64,000 nucleotides of DNA, taken from positions 558,001 to 622,000 of the forward strand of contig OZ245405.1 of assembly GCA_965226695.1 (NCBI GenBank). The letters run 5' to 3'. Position numbers and translations under genes: made by a program. The DNA is from CATOSD01 sp965226695 (GTDB lineage Bacteria > Chloroflexota > Dehalococcoidia > Lucifugimonadales > CATOSD01). The notes beneath the pieces were generated by a model. The model had not been told where the DNA came from and did not search any database. It worked only from the letters and a program-made list of their open reading frames with translations. Positions 50,816 to 60,095 of this stretch are shown here, piece after piece (position 1 is the stretch's first letter; each line of letters starts with the position of its first letter).

Positions 50816-51796
50816 CTACTTCAGGGCGTTCGCTATGGCCTCGATGTTCTGGCGGAACATTCCTAGGTAGGTTTCGGCTCCGCTTCCCTCCGCTCCCAGC
50901 GAGCCGGAATGCAGCGCGACGAACTCGACGCCCGTCTCCTGGGATATGGACTTCGCCACGCGGTCGCTGACGGTGGTCTCACCGAACACCGCTCTCACGC
51001 CGTGCTCCTCGATGATACCTATCAACTCGGCAACGTCGCGAGCCGACGGATTGACCTCGGTCGTGCCGCCCGGAAGCACCGTGCCGACGACCTCGAAGCC
51101 GTAGACAACGGCGAAGTAGGTGAAGCTGTCGTGCGAGGTCACTAGCACCCTGCGCTCTTCCGGTATGGCGCTGAGCTGTTGCTCGGCCCAGGCGTGGACG
51201 TCGTCAAGCTCGGCCCCATAGGCCCGCGCGTTGGCGCGGAATGTGTCTGCCGACCCCGGGTCGAGCAAGGCGAGCTGCTCGGCTATGTCGTTCACCGCGA
51301 GCTTGACGCGCATCGGGTCGAACCAGAAGTGCGGGTCCAGAGGCCCGTGGTCGTCCTCCTCTTCCTCGTCGCCGTGGCCTGTAACCGCGAATTCTATGGG
51401 ATCAATCGCGTCGCCCAGCGTGGCCATGGCCGTCTCCTCGGCGCTGGCGTTGTCTATAAGCTCGTCCAGCCAGCCGCCTTCGAGGCGCAGTCCGATGGAA
51501 AGCACCAGGTCGGCCTTTGCGAGCCTGGCGACGTCCGCGGCGCCCGGCTGCCAGGAGTGGGGGTCGCCGCCGGTGGGCAGCAGGCTGAAGACGTCCACGC
51601 GGTCGCCGCCAACGATTCGCGTCCAGTCCGCCGCGAAGTTCGTAGTTGTTATGACGCTGAGCTTCTGGACGTCGCTGGGAGCGGGCTGGGCCGTCGTGCC
51701 GGCGGGCTGCGCTGTGGGCTCAGGGTCGTCGCCGCCGCACGCGGCCGCGAGCAGTGCCGACAGGGCGAGCACTGCCAGCAGCGACCGCCAGAGCAT
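50816..51796 (-). CDS. zinc/manganese ABC transporter substrate-binding lipoprotein (ZnuA-like)
   Basis: A 326-residue lipoprotein: LAVLALSALLAAAC then GGDD lipobox, TTNFAADWTRIVGGDRVDVFS, LPTGGDPHSWQPGAADVARL, an acidic/His loop (TGHGDEEEEDDHGPLDPHFW), VLVTSHDSFTYFAVVYGFEV and FGETTVSDRVAKSIS. These are the cluster A-1 metal ligands (His, His, Glu or Asp). A start at 51862, 22 codons upstream and overlapping the previous gene, is possible. No ATPase or permease is next to it, but a RcnA/UreH-like membrane protein is. Confidence 0.85.
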   Translation of the reverse strand: MLWRSLLAVLALSALLAAACGGDDPEPTAQPAGTTAQPAPSDVQKLSVITTTNFAADWTRIVGGDRVDVFSLLPTGGDPHSWQPGAADVARLAKADLVLSIGLRLEGGWLDELIDNASAEETAMATLGDAIDPIEFAVTGHGDEEEEDDHGPLDPHFWFDPMRVKLAVNDIAEQLALLDPGSADTFRANARAYGAELDDVHAWAEQQLSAIPEERRVLVTSHDSFTYFAVVYGFEVVGTVLPGGTTEVNPSARDVAELIGIIEEHGVRAVFGETTVSDRVAKSISQETGVEFVALHSGSLGAEGSGAETYLGMFRQNIEAIANALK

Positions 51797-51852
51797 TCTC
51801 TTGCTAGGAGTATTCAATTCAGTAATTCCAGGGCTTTCCTCCCGCTTCGAGC

Positions 51853-52551
51853 TTACAGCCATATCAGCACGAGGGTGGTGGCTCCTCCCAGGAGCAAGGC
51901 TACCGCCCAGAACAGGTCGACGTTGATCCAGCCTCGCCTCAAGAATGCCAGCCCTACCTTCTTGTACACCACCATGGCGATGACGAACATGACGAGCAGC
52001 ATGGCCAGGGTGTGTATGCCGAGGCCGATGCCCCACGCCACCGAGGTGTCGGCCAGGTCCAGGAAGTCGGCGTGGTGTTCCAGGTCTCCCAGGCCGTGCT
52101 CGCTCTCTTCGAGGTTCAGGATGATCGGCGCCAGCATCAAGCCCGCGCCGTGGGAAGTGGCCATGAGAAACGACCAGACGATGAGGTCGAGGGACGTAAC
52201 CTGCATTCCCACCCACCTGGGATGGCGGTAGTAGCGGAACACTTTGTACACACCGAAGAGCAACAGCGTGACGCCGGAGAGAACCCTGATCCAGTCGAGG
52301 GGAACGAACGCCCCGATGATCAACAAAGAGGCGGCCACAACCACCAGGGAGGCGGCGTGGCCGATGGTGACAAAGACGAGCGCCTGGGTTATGGCCCAAG
52401 CGCTCTGTCGTTGCAGCCCCAACGCCACCGCGAAGAGCCAGCCCATGGCCGGATTCAGGCCATGAAATGCTCCCAGCGCAGCCAAGCCGACCAAGGCTCC
52501 CAGAGATGCCAGCGCGGCAGGCTCAACGTGGGCGAAGGGCGAAAACAGCAT
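51853..52551 (-). CDS. HoxN/UreH-like polytopic membrane protein
   Basis: A 232-residue protein with about six membrane helices. FHGLNPAMGWLFAVALGLQR (about residues 29-48) and ATSHGAGLMLAPIIL are typical of the HupE/UreH/RcnA-like set, and a His/Glu-rich loop (EESEHGLGDLEHHADFLDLA) lies in the middle. Nickel, cobalt or zinc transport is likely given the ZnuA-like neighbour and overlap. Start at ATG 52551. Confidence 0.8.
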   Translation of the reverse strand: MLFSPFAHVEPAALASLGALVGLAALGAFHGLNPAMGWLFAVALGLQRQSAWAITQALVFVTIGHAASLVVVAASLLIIGAFVPLDWIRVLSGVTLLLFGVYKVFRYYRHPRWVGMQVTSLDLIVWSFLMATSHGAGLMLAPIILNLEESEHGLGDLEHHADFLDLADTSVAWGIGLGIHTLAMLLVMFVIAMVVYKKVGLAFLRRGWINVDLFWAVALLLGGATTLVLIWL

Positions 52552-52563
52552 CCAGGGGAAGCT

Positions 52564-53943
52564 TTACGGGTAGCAGAAGGTGTCGGACGACGCGTCCCCT
52601 CCCTCGAGGCGTACCTGGTGGGCCCTGGTGCTCCCGAAATCAATGAAGAAGTCCGGGTCCAGCTCCAAGCCTCCCTCGGGGTTGGCGTTCATCTTGATCA
52701 TCCATCCGTCCATGCCTTTGTAGAAAACGTCATCCCATGAACTGTACAAGGAGTTGGTGGCGTACACGCGGCGTCCGTCCCTGCTTATCTCCACCATCTG
52801 AGGCGCCCCTAGCAGTGGCCCAGCGGATGGATGCTCGGCTTTCCTGACGATTCCACCTGCCTGCACTGTGCCCGTGAGCTCGGGGTTGAACGGGTCGGAT
52901 ACGTCGTACTGGCGCAGTTCGCCGGTCCCCCAGCAGGAGACATAGAGGAACTTGTCGTCCACTGAGAGGTCTATGTCGGTGACCAACGGCGGCACCACTC
53001 CCAGCGGTTTCAGGGCTTCAGGCAGCAGGTCGGCGTCGGCCGGTTCGGCCGGGATTTCGATGACCTTCTTCGCGGCCCACTTGCCGTTTTCCCGGTACCA
53101 GGTGAACACAGCGGACGACAGGTTGTTGGCGTTTACCACCACTCCAACGAACCCGTAGGCCTTGGTCGGGTTGTGGGCGGGCCGCAGCTCCAGCGCCATC
53201 TGGTGCTCGGAACCCAGGTCCACCTCTTGAATGTGCTTGCGTCGGCGCATGTCCCAGAAGTGTATTTTGTGGCCGTACTTGTGATTGACGATGTGTTCCA
53301 GCACCGGGCCGTACTCGAACATGTCCGGCGTGCCCCACTCGCTGGTCATGGCGACGTCCAACCCGATGTGCCACCAGAAGTCGTAGGACATCTGCTGCGT
53401 GCCCCGGTCCAGCTCCCAGCGGCCCAACGGTTCGAAGGTGTTGTGGTCGATGCGCATGATTCCGCCGGGCGCTCCGCCTTCCGCGGAGCCTATCCCGTTC
53501 AGGTATATGGCGTCGGGGCCGCAATGGACCGTATGAAGACGGCTGTACCCGGTGCGCTCGAATATGACGTCGGACTCTATCGTCTTGACCAGCTTGGGAT
53601 TGTAGGGGTCCGGCTTGGTGTCCAGGATGTAGATGCGGGACGTTCGGAGGGTTGGGACGACGAGGTACCGCCGCTCCAGGTGAGGATGAGGAGCGTAGGG
53701 GCAAAGGGACGCGCTACAGGCGTTCCAGCCGAAGTGGTGGAGCTCGTCGCCGACGTTGGGCATTTCGACGGTGCTTACAATCGTGCCGTAGTTGGAGGAC
53801 TTCGGGTCGAGGTCTACGACCGACATGCTGTCGGGGCGTCCATCCACGTTAAGGCCGGCCACGTACCCCAGCCGCTCAGGCGGGGCTTTGGTGGCCATGG
53901 TAGGCGACGGATAAAAAGTTGGGTCCGGCTGGAGTAGGGCCAA
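52564..53943 (-). CDS. selenium-binding protein/methanethiol oxidase-like
   Basis: A 459-residue beta-propeller: ELHHFGWNACSASLCPYAPH (about residues 68-87), YSRLHTVHCGPDAIYLNGIG, TSEWGTPDMFEYGPVLEHIV, HFWDMRRRKHIQEVDLGSEH, and YVSCWGTGELRQYDVSDPFN. This is the SBP56/MTO fold, a copper enzyme oxidising methanethiol to formaldehyde, H2S and H2O2. TTG start. It follows the metal-transport genes on the same strand, only 12 bases upstream. Confidence 0.85.
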   Translation of the reverse strand: MALLQPDPTFYPSPTMATKAPPERLGYVAGLNVDGRPDSMSVVDLDPKSSNYGTIVSTVEMPNVGDELHHFGWNACSASLCPYAPHPHLERRYLVVPTLRTSRIYILDTKPDPYNPKLVKTIESDVIFERTGYSRLHTVHCGPDAIYLNGIGSAEGGAPGGIMRIDHNTFEPLGRWELDRGTQQMSYDFWWHIGLDVAMTSEWGTPDMFEYGPVLEHIVNHKYGHKIHFWDMRRRKHIQEVDLGSEHQMALELRPAHNPTKAYGFVGVVVNANNLSSAVFTWYRENGKWAAKKVIEIPAEPADADLLPEALKPLGVVPPLVTDIDLSVDDKFLYVSCWGTGELRQYDVSDPFNPELTGTVQAGGIVRKAEHPSAGPLLGAPQMVEISRDGRRVYATNSLYSSWDDVFYKGMDGWMIKMNANPEGGLELDPDFFIDFGSTRAHQVRLEGGDASSDTFCYP

Positions 53944-54186
53944 AGGTGCACCTCTCAGGGTTTAGGGTTGATGGCATTCTAATGAATGTGGCGAAGTCTA
54001 GCAAGTTGAATGCTGTGAGCAGCAGCGTGATGCTGAGAATCCTCCCGCTTACGCTATCGGAGGGGGATTATAACTAGGGATTGACGGCCGCCATGCCCGT
54101 CGCTGCTGTGCTCGATGACTCGCCGCCACTCGCACCCGTAGCCATCGCTGTTCTGGACGACAGCACCGACTGCTCTTCGATACGAC

Positions 54187-57045
54187 TCACCGCCCACCGC
54201 CGTTGAGCGCCAGCAACTCGCGGAGAACGTCGTCGTCCGAAATGTCCGCCGACCAACCGTATGCGGCAGCCACAGCGGCGTCAAGGGCTTCGTGTGCGTC
54301 GGCGAGCCATTGCGGGCGGGCGTTGTAGAGGTTCGTCAGCGTGCGTTTCTTGAGCGCATTCGCCGCCGCCTCGTCGCGAGGAACGGGCCGCTTCGGATAA
54401 CCGGAAACCGGCTCGTCGACCCACTCGACCCACTCGGGCGGGTTGAGCCAGCGGTCGCGCAGATTCACGAGTCGCCGGGCGGCGTCCGCAATGGCGATCG
54501 CACGCGGGTCGGAGGCGTACTCGGTCGCGGGCACGTCCGGCGTCAGGCCGGGCGGGAACGGGAACGTCGCGAAGGTGGTTGTCGGCGTGTAGCGGGGGTC
54601 GTTGCCCTTGCCGAGCCACGTGCAGAGCCGGAGCGACCAGAGCTCGTGGAACCGGCTGTGCAGAATGCCGAACGTCGTGTCGTCGTCGCGGGCCATGACG
54701 ATCAGCGCATGATCGGGACAGATGCGCGAGTCACACCAGACGAACAGCCGGTGCTTGGCGACGGCTGGCGTCGCGATGTATCGCGACAGGCCGTCGAGCG
54801 CTGCCCACATGTTCGGCCGCGGCTCGACGTGCCTCCACCAGTACTTCCGATAGGCTTCGCGGCGGTTCTCTTGGCGCATCGGGTAGACGTGCTCCCTCGT
54901 CCAACGGAACGGCTCTTCGTACAGCGCCGCCTCACTGACTGTCATCGTCCACCCGAAGTCTACGATCCACTTGCCTGCTGGCCGCCGGGTCAGGTCCATC
55001 CCGTTCACCCACGGCTTCAGAACGTCAGCGTTCGTCCGTCCGTTCGGGTTCGCTGGCAGACGGAGCCACTCACGCGCCAGATCACCCGCGATGTCGAAGG
55101 GACCACCCTTCGTGTCAGCCATGAACGCCACGCCAGCGTTCTCAGCAAGACGACGGACGTTTGTCAGGTCGGCGCCGACACCGTCGTGCCGCGCCGTCAG
55201 GTCTGCGTAGATCTCGTCGACCGCCGCGCCGTCGAGCCGCGTGCCGGCCACGGACTCGTCGCTGGCACGCGAGAAGCAGGCCAGCGACACCCGCACTGCC
55301 GCCCCGTCGATCACCCACGGCTCGTCGCTCCACGCCTCGAATATCCGCCGATTGTCCGTCGCGGCCTGCAGCGCACGGCGGTTCGCGCCGCCTCGGATAG
55401 AGTTGGTCGCGACAAGCCCGGCCCGGTTCGCCTTGCCGGATGCGATCTGCTGGCCCGCTTTCTGGAACCAGTAGCAGACGAGGTCCGCTTCCGCCGGCAC
55501 GCGGCCGGCGTAGATCGCAAACATCCGCGACACGTAGTCCTCGCCCAAGTTGGCGATCAAGAGCTTGCCACCCAGGAACGGCGGATTACCGATCACGACA
55601 TCCGCCTCCGGCCAGTCCGGTTCGGTACCATCTGGCGTCACGATCGCGTCGCGGCACTCGATGGTGTCGAGCGGCTTGAGGATCGGATCGCGCGCCTCCG
55701 AGAAGCCGTTACGACGCATCCACTGGATCTCGCCGATCCAAACCGATACACGCGCCAACTCCGCCGCGTACGGGTTGATCTCGATGCCCTTGACGTTGGC
55801 CGGGCCGATCTCCGGGAACGCGCGCTGGAAGCCGAACGTCTCCGCCTCAAGCTGAACTTGGTGCTCCAGGTCCTTGAGCGCCTGCAAGGCCAGATATAGG
55901 AAGTTGCCGGAGCCGCATGCCGGGTCGAGCACCGTGAACCCCCGCAGCCGGCTGAGAAACGACCGGTACCGGCGCTCGGCTTCATTCCGCCGGTTTCTGC
56001 GAGTGGAGGGTGACTTGGCGGCATCCGCACTTTCCAGTTCAGCGGCGATCTTGGCTTTCTCCGCAGCCCATTCGGCAAGCCATGGGCGGATCACGACCGG
56101 CTCGACGAGCAGCATGATCTTGTCCCGGTCAGTGTAGTGCGCCCCTAGCTGGGCGCGCTTGCCGGGGTCCAGACCGCGCTCGAAGAGCGTGCCGAGAATT
56201 GATGGGTCGATCTCCGACCAATCAAGGCGCGACGCCGCCAGCACGGTATTGATGTCGGACTTCTCCAGTGGCAAGGCTGTGTCATCGTCGAACAGCCCAC
56301 CATTGAACCAATCGACCGTTTCAAACCCGACGCGGCCTCCGAAAGCCATAACTCTGAAGAGTTCGCCGGCAAATTCGGCGAAGCGCTCCGGGGTATCCCG
56401 TGCCTGCTCAAGCATCCGCGTAAACATGTGGCTAGGTAGCAGGCCCACATCGTCGGCGAACATACAGAAGACCAGCCGATTGACGAAATGCGCAACTACT
56501 TGCGGGTCGTGCCCGCGTTCCCGTAGCGTCTGCGCCAGCGTCGCGAAAGACTCCGCCGCCTGCTCAGTGAGCGATTGTCGCGTCTCGCCCGGCCGTAGAC
56601 GCTCAGGGTCTGAGAACGCCCACTTGAGCCTGTCGCGTGTCGCGGCGTCGGCTAGGTCGTCAAGGCCGAACTCGTAGGTCTTGCTGACGCTGTTCGTCCA
56701 GTTGGTGCGGATGCGGAACCGCACCATGTCGGAGACGATCAGGAGCGGCGGGTTTTCCAGCGCCAGCGCGTACTGCCGGAGCTGACCGAATGCAGCGTTG
56801 AGGTCCTTCCGCTTCCCCTTGTACTCCCAGGCAAAGTGATGGCGCTTCCAGACATCGGCCCATCCGTCGCCGCCAGTGTCCTTGCGAGCCCCTCGCTCAA
56901 AGCAGTATGACTCGCCGAACGGGTCTACGTCCGCGGGTTTGGGTTCGTCCAACAACTCGCAGAGGTCGAGGAAATGTTGCTGAGATGCTGAGCGCTCCGT
57001 CAGCGTAGAGGCTCGCCATTTACTGATGAACTCGTTCGGTGTCAT
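54187..57045 (-). CDS. MmeI-like type IIG/IIL restriction-modification enzyme
   Basis: A 952-residue single-chain enzyme. The N-terminal nuclease has FAWEYKGKRKDL (Glu74 and Lys76 of PD-(D/E)XK), a helical spacer (LLIVSDMVRFRIRTNW onward) follows, the methyltransferase has VLDPACGSGNFLYLALQALK (about 375) and the NPPFLGG motif (about 487) of gamma-class adenine methylases, and the C-terminal third is the target recognition domain (GMDLTRRPAGKWIVDFG; RYTPTTTFATFPFPPGL). It should cut and methylate on its own. No SD precedes the ATG; the IS remnant adjoins it. Confidence 0.9.
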   Translation of the reverse strand: MTPNEFISKWRASTLTERSASQQHFLDLCELLDEPKPADVDPFGESYCFERGARKDTGGDGWADVWKRHHFAWEYKGKRKDLNAAFGQLRQYALALENPPLLIVSDMVRFRIRTNWTNSVSKTYEFGLDDLADAATRDRLKWAFSDPERLRPGETRQSLTEQAAESFATLAQTLRERGHDPQVVAHFVNRLVFCMFADDVGLLPSHMFTRMLEQARDTPERFAEFAGELFRVMAFGGRVGFETVDWFNGGLFDDDTALPLEKSDINTVLAASRLDWSEIDPSILGTLFERGLDPGKRAQLGAHYTDRDKIMLLVEPVVIRPWLAEWAAEKAKIAAELESADAAKSPSTRRNRRNEAERRYRSFLSRLRGFTVLDPACGSGNFLYLALQALKDLEHQVQLEAETFGFQRAFPEIGPANVKGIEINPYAAELARVSVWIGEIQWMRRNGFSEARDPILKPLDTIECRDAIVTPDGTEPDWPEADVVIGNPPFLGGKLLIANLGEDYVSRMFAIYAGRVPAEADLVCYWFQKAGQQIASGKANRAGLVATNSIRGGANRRALQAATDNRRIFEAWSDEPWVIDGAAVRVSLACFSRASDESVAGTRLDGAAVDEIYADLTARHDGVGADLTNVRRLAENAGVAFMADTKGGPFDIAGDLAREWLRLPANPNGRTNADVLKPWVNGMDLTRRPAGKWIVDFGWTMTVSEAALYEEPFRWTREHVYPMRQENRREAYRKYWWRHVEPRPNMWAALDGLSRYIATPAVAKHRLFVWCDSRICPDHALIVMARDDDTTFGILHSRFHELWSLRLCTWLGKGNDPRYTPTTTFATFPFPPGLTPDVPATEYASDPRAIAIADAARRLVNLRDRWLNPPEWVEWVDEPVSGYPKRPVPRDEAAANALKKRTLTNLYNARPQWLADAHEALDAAVAAAYGWSADISDDDVLRELLALNGGGR

Positions 57046-57718
57046 GGGCGCGTTTGGAGGCCATCTGTACGGCGATTCTGATCGTGCTGCAACGTGGTGA
57101 CTCCGGTGCGAGAAAAATCGTCTCCGACGCGCTGCTGGCAGCCATTCCCGAGAGCCTGGAAGACAAGGTCGCTATCGAGAGCTTTTCGGACACAGTTTTG
57201 AAATTCGCGAATAAACTCGTGCGCCCAGGGCATCCGCCTGTAGGCCGCCGCCTCATCAGTGTACACCTGCACATCCAGAGAGGTGTTAGCGACCACGAAG
57301 CCCTGTAGCGCCGGCTTGTCGATGTTCTCCACCACCTTGGCCTGCACCTGCTTGGTGGAGCGGTCCTTCGCGCCGCCGCCGGCCACCTTTTGCCCACGGC
57401 CCCGCGACCCGCACCGGCATCGGTCAGCGCTCGACGCTCTACATTGCTCATTCTGGCCCGCTTCCCGCCCATGTAGGTCTTGTCGATTTCGAACGGCCCG
57501 CCGAACGGCCCGTTGTCGTCGCCGTCATTGAACGCCTTGCGGATGCGCTGGAGCATGTTCCATGCGGTCTTCTGCGAGACGCCGATGTCCCGATGGAGCT
57601 TCATGCTGGAAACACCAATCATCCCCAAGTTGTAAGCCCCCAAAAGAAACAGCCTTGCCGCGTTGGATGTCCCAACTTGAGCTGGTCGTCGCCACACATT
57701 GGTAACATACAGTTCCAT
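57042..57718 (-). pseudogene. IS1595-like (ISXO2) transposase remnant
   Basis: Two frames carry the domain. Frame 1 (57718): ARLFLLGAYNLGMIGVSSMKL, HRDIGVSQKTAWNMLQRIRK, FEIDKTYMGGKRARMSNVER. Frame 2 (57386-57042): AGGGAKDRSTKQVQAKVV, LQGFVVANTSLDVQVYTDE, YRRMPWAHEFIREFQ. Together these match the ISXO2-like DDE domain (Asp in EIDKTYMGG and YTDE). The start and the C-terminal HTNGIESFW part are missing. It ends directly at the restriction gene start. Confidence 0.7.
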
Positions 57719-57911
57719 CCTTTGCCAAGTATCTGGGCATTCATCGTCAACGCCGACTTACAATTGACCCACTATGTGTCGTGGGAGTGTTGAGCGAGCC
57801 ACCTCTGCCAAGCCCTCTTGAACCGTGCGCACATCCGTGCTATTGTCCCTGCGGCTAGGGACTGACCCCGCGACCAAAAAGTCCCTTCCCCCTTGTATGG
57901 GGGAAGGTTAG

Positions 57912-57935
57912 AGCCTGCCTTGAGCTTGCCGAAGG
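57912..57935 (+). repeat. 24-bp element, subfamily 2, in intergenic repeat
   Basis: AGCCTGCCTTGAGCT then TGCCGAAGG, interrupting GGGGGAAGGTTAG and GATGGGGTGAAG of the larger repeat at the usual point. Confidence 0.8.
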
Positions 57936-57973
57936 GATGGGGTGAAGATGCCAGGCTGGTACATCCCGCCGAC

Positions 57974-58089
57974 CTGTCTCATTTCTGTTACATTCTGTGG
58001 CTTCCGTTCCCAGATCCTTCCTCGCCAGGTCTTCCAAACGGCGCAGACAGACAAGTTTCCCAGCTAGGAAATGTTACAAAATGAGACAG
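57974..58089. repeat. MITE-like element, 116 bp
   Basis: CTGTCTCATTTCTGTTACAT at the left and GTTACAAAATGAGACAG at the right are imperfect inverted ends. See 30191-30317 for the related copy. Confidence 0.55.
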
Positions 58090-58273
58090 AATTCGGCATA
58101 AGCCTCGCCCTCAGGTCTCAGGGCGGCTCCGATGCTGGGTAATTTGGCCGGGAAATGGCGTATGGAGCGCCGCTTGGAACGGACGTGGGGGCGACAAAGC
58201 GAAAGGCATGGGCGTGGTGTGCGGGTCGTGGGGCCAGGCCCCACGACCCGCCGGGTGCTCGGTGGATGGCGCG

Positions 58274-58690
58274 CTACGCGGGGGCGAACTTGGGCAGCGT
58301 GATGGTGTCGGTGATGTCCTCGAAGACGACCTTGAGCGCCATGCCGATCTGCAGGTTCTCCTGCGTCGGCTCGTCGATCACGATGTTGGTCGGCATTCGC
58401 GGGCCTTCCTCCAGCTCCACGATGGCCGGCACGAAGGGCACGTCCTGGACGAAGCCGGGATGCGGTGCCCTGTGTACTATGGCGTAGGTGTACAGGGTGG
58501 CGTTGCCGCTGGCCTGGACCCACGTGGTGTTCCTGGAGAAGCAGCACGGGGAGATGTCGCGCGGGTAGAAGTAGGCGTTGCCGCAGTCGTTGCAACTCCT
58601 GAGCCAGAGCTCGCCCTCTTTGGCCTTGTTCCAGTACTCGTCGGACTCGCCCTGTGGCACGGGGATGGGCTTGTTGTACTGCTGGGTCAT
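58274..58690 (-). CDS. Zn-ribbon OB-fold (DUF35-type) acyl-CoA-binding partner
   Basis: A 138-residue protein: rubredoxin-like zinc ribbon RSCNDCGNAYFYPRDISPCC (about 30-50), then an OB fold (GNATLYTYAIVHRAPHPGF; PFVPAIVELEEGPRMPTNIV). DUF35 proteins pair with SCP2-type thiolases, as here with the next gene upstream, 52 bp away, in side-chain or acyl-CoA breakdown. Confidence 0.9.
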   Translation of the reverse strand: MTQQYNKPIPVPQGESDEYWNKAKEGELWLRSCNDCGNAYFYPRDISPCCFSRNTTWVQASGNATLYTYAIVHRAPHPGFVQDVPFVPAIVELEEGPRMPTNIVIDEPTQENLQIGMALKVVFEDITDTITLPKFAPA

Positions 58691-58741
58691 CGGATTCTCC
58701 TGAAGTTGTCGTTCGGGTGCGCTCGGACGTTTCGGCGCGGG

Positions 58742-59887
58742 CTAGTCGACGGCGAGCACCACGGTGCCGGTGGACGAAAGCGAGCCGCCGGTGCCGTGCA
58801 TGAGCGAGATCTTGGGGTTGTCAATCTGCCGCTCGCCGGCCTCGCCGCGAAGCTGCCTCACGGCCTCCAGTATCAGGAACATGCCGTACATGCCCGAGTG
58901 GGTGTAGGACAGGCCGCCGCCGGAGGTGTTCATCGCGAAGTCGCCGCCCGGGGCGGTGCGCTGGTTGGCCACGAAGTCGGCGCCCTCGCCCGGCTTGCAG
59001 AAGCCGAGGCTCTCCAGCGTGATGAGCACGGTGTACGTGAACGAGTCGTATATCATCGCCAGGTCGATGTCGTCGTGGGTCACGCCCGCCCTGCCCAGGG
59101 CAGCGGGGCCGGAGTTCACGCCCCACGTCTGCGTGAGGTCGGGCATCTGGCTGATGATGTTGTGCGAATGGCCTTCGGCGGCGCCAAGGATCCAGACGGG
59201 GTCCTTGGCCAGGTCGCGGGCCCGCTCCGCCGTGGTGACAACGGCCGCGCCGCCAGCGTCGGTGACCAGGCAGCAGTCGAACAGGTGGAACGGCCAGGCG
59301 ATCCAGCGCGAGTCGTGGTAGTCGTCGAACGACATGGGCACGTCTTTCATGTAGGCCTTGGGGTTCTTCTGCGCCCACTTGCGGGTGGCGACGGCGATCT
59401 CTGCCAACGCCTGGCGGGTCCGGTCCTCGCCGTACTGGTGCATGTACCTGCGGGCGGCCAGGGCGTAGTTGATCGGCGCGCCGAGGAAGCCGTAGGGCGA
59501 CTCGAACTGCGAGCCGGGCTCGGCTGCGTTTCCGCCGGAGCGGCTGCGGGCGCTGCGCCCCGCCTCGCCGTGGGTTATCAGCGCCACTTCACAGTAGCCG
59601 GCGTTGATCGCCGCCACGGCGTGGCCGACGTGTATGACGAACGAGGAGCCGCCCACCGACGTGCTGTCAGTGTAGAGGGGGCGTATTCCCATGTACTCGG
59701 CGGTGCTGAGCGTGGACGAGCCGGCGCAGAAAACACCGTCTACGTCCTTCACCGACAACCCGGCGTCGGCGAGCGCGTTGTAGCCCGCCTCCGCATGGTG
59801 CTGAAGGTTGGACTTGCCCTCGACCCTGCCGATGACGTCGGACTCGTCGACGCCGACGATGGCGCACGTTCTGGACAGATCAGCCAT
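58742..59887 (-). CDS. SCP2-type thiolase/acetyl-CoA acetyltransferase
   Basis: A 381-residue thiolase-like enzyme starting at ATG 59887 after AAGGAGG: CAIVGVDESDVIGRVEGKSN, VDGVFCAGSSTLSTAEYMGI, GGSSFVIHVGHAVAAINAGY, ALGRAGVTHDDIDLAMIYDS, and NTSGGGLSYTHSGMYGMF. These are SCP2-thiolase features. The usual N-terminal nucleophile Cys is not evident in the GGSS segment, as in many thiolases of this DUF35-linked group. Steroid or branched side-chain aldol/thiolytic cleavage is the likely type of reaction. Confidence 0.85.
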   Translation of the reverse strand: MADLSRTCAIVGVDESDVIGRVEGKSNLQHHAEAGYNALADAGLSVKDVDGVFCAGSSTLSTAEYMGIRPLYTDSTSVGGSSFVIHVGHAVAAINAGYCEVALITHGEAGRSARSRSGGNAAEPGSQFESPYGFLGAPINYALAARRYMHQYGEDRTRQALAEIAVATRKWAQKNPKAYMKDVPMSFDDYHDSRWIAWPFHLFDCCLVTDAGGAAVVTTAERARDLAKDPVWILGAAEGHSHNIISQMPDLTQTWGVNSGPAALGRAGVTHDDIDLAMIYDSFTYTVLITLESLGFCKPGEGADFVANQRTAPGGDFAMNTSGGGLSYTHSGMYGMFLILEAVRQLRGEAGERQIDNPKISLMHGTGGSLSSTGTVVLAVD

Positions 59888-60095
59888 GTTGGACTGGACC
59901 TCCTTGTTAAGTCTGTCTGGTCTACTGGTGTGGGCGTGCAAATGCCGCGCCTAGCATATACGCAAGGCGGGCGGCAAGGCAAGTTTGGGAGGCTGGGGGG
60001 GCGGGGGGCAGGGGCTCTTGGAAGACCTGTACTTCCCCTCACCCTAACCCTCTCCCCGCGGGGGAGAGGGGACCATTATGAGGTCCAGATTCCTG

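Larger units (their letters stand above)
57719..58273. other. gene-free 555-bp stretch with repeats
   Basis: No gene seen. It holds a diverged CCTCTTGAA...CGTGCTAT element (57813-57842), the dispersed repeat at 57882-57945 with its 24-bp unit (57912-57935), and a MITE-like element (57974-58089). Confidence 0.55.
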
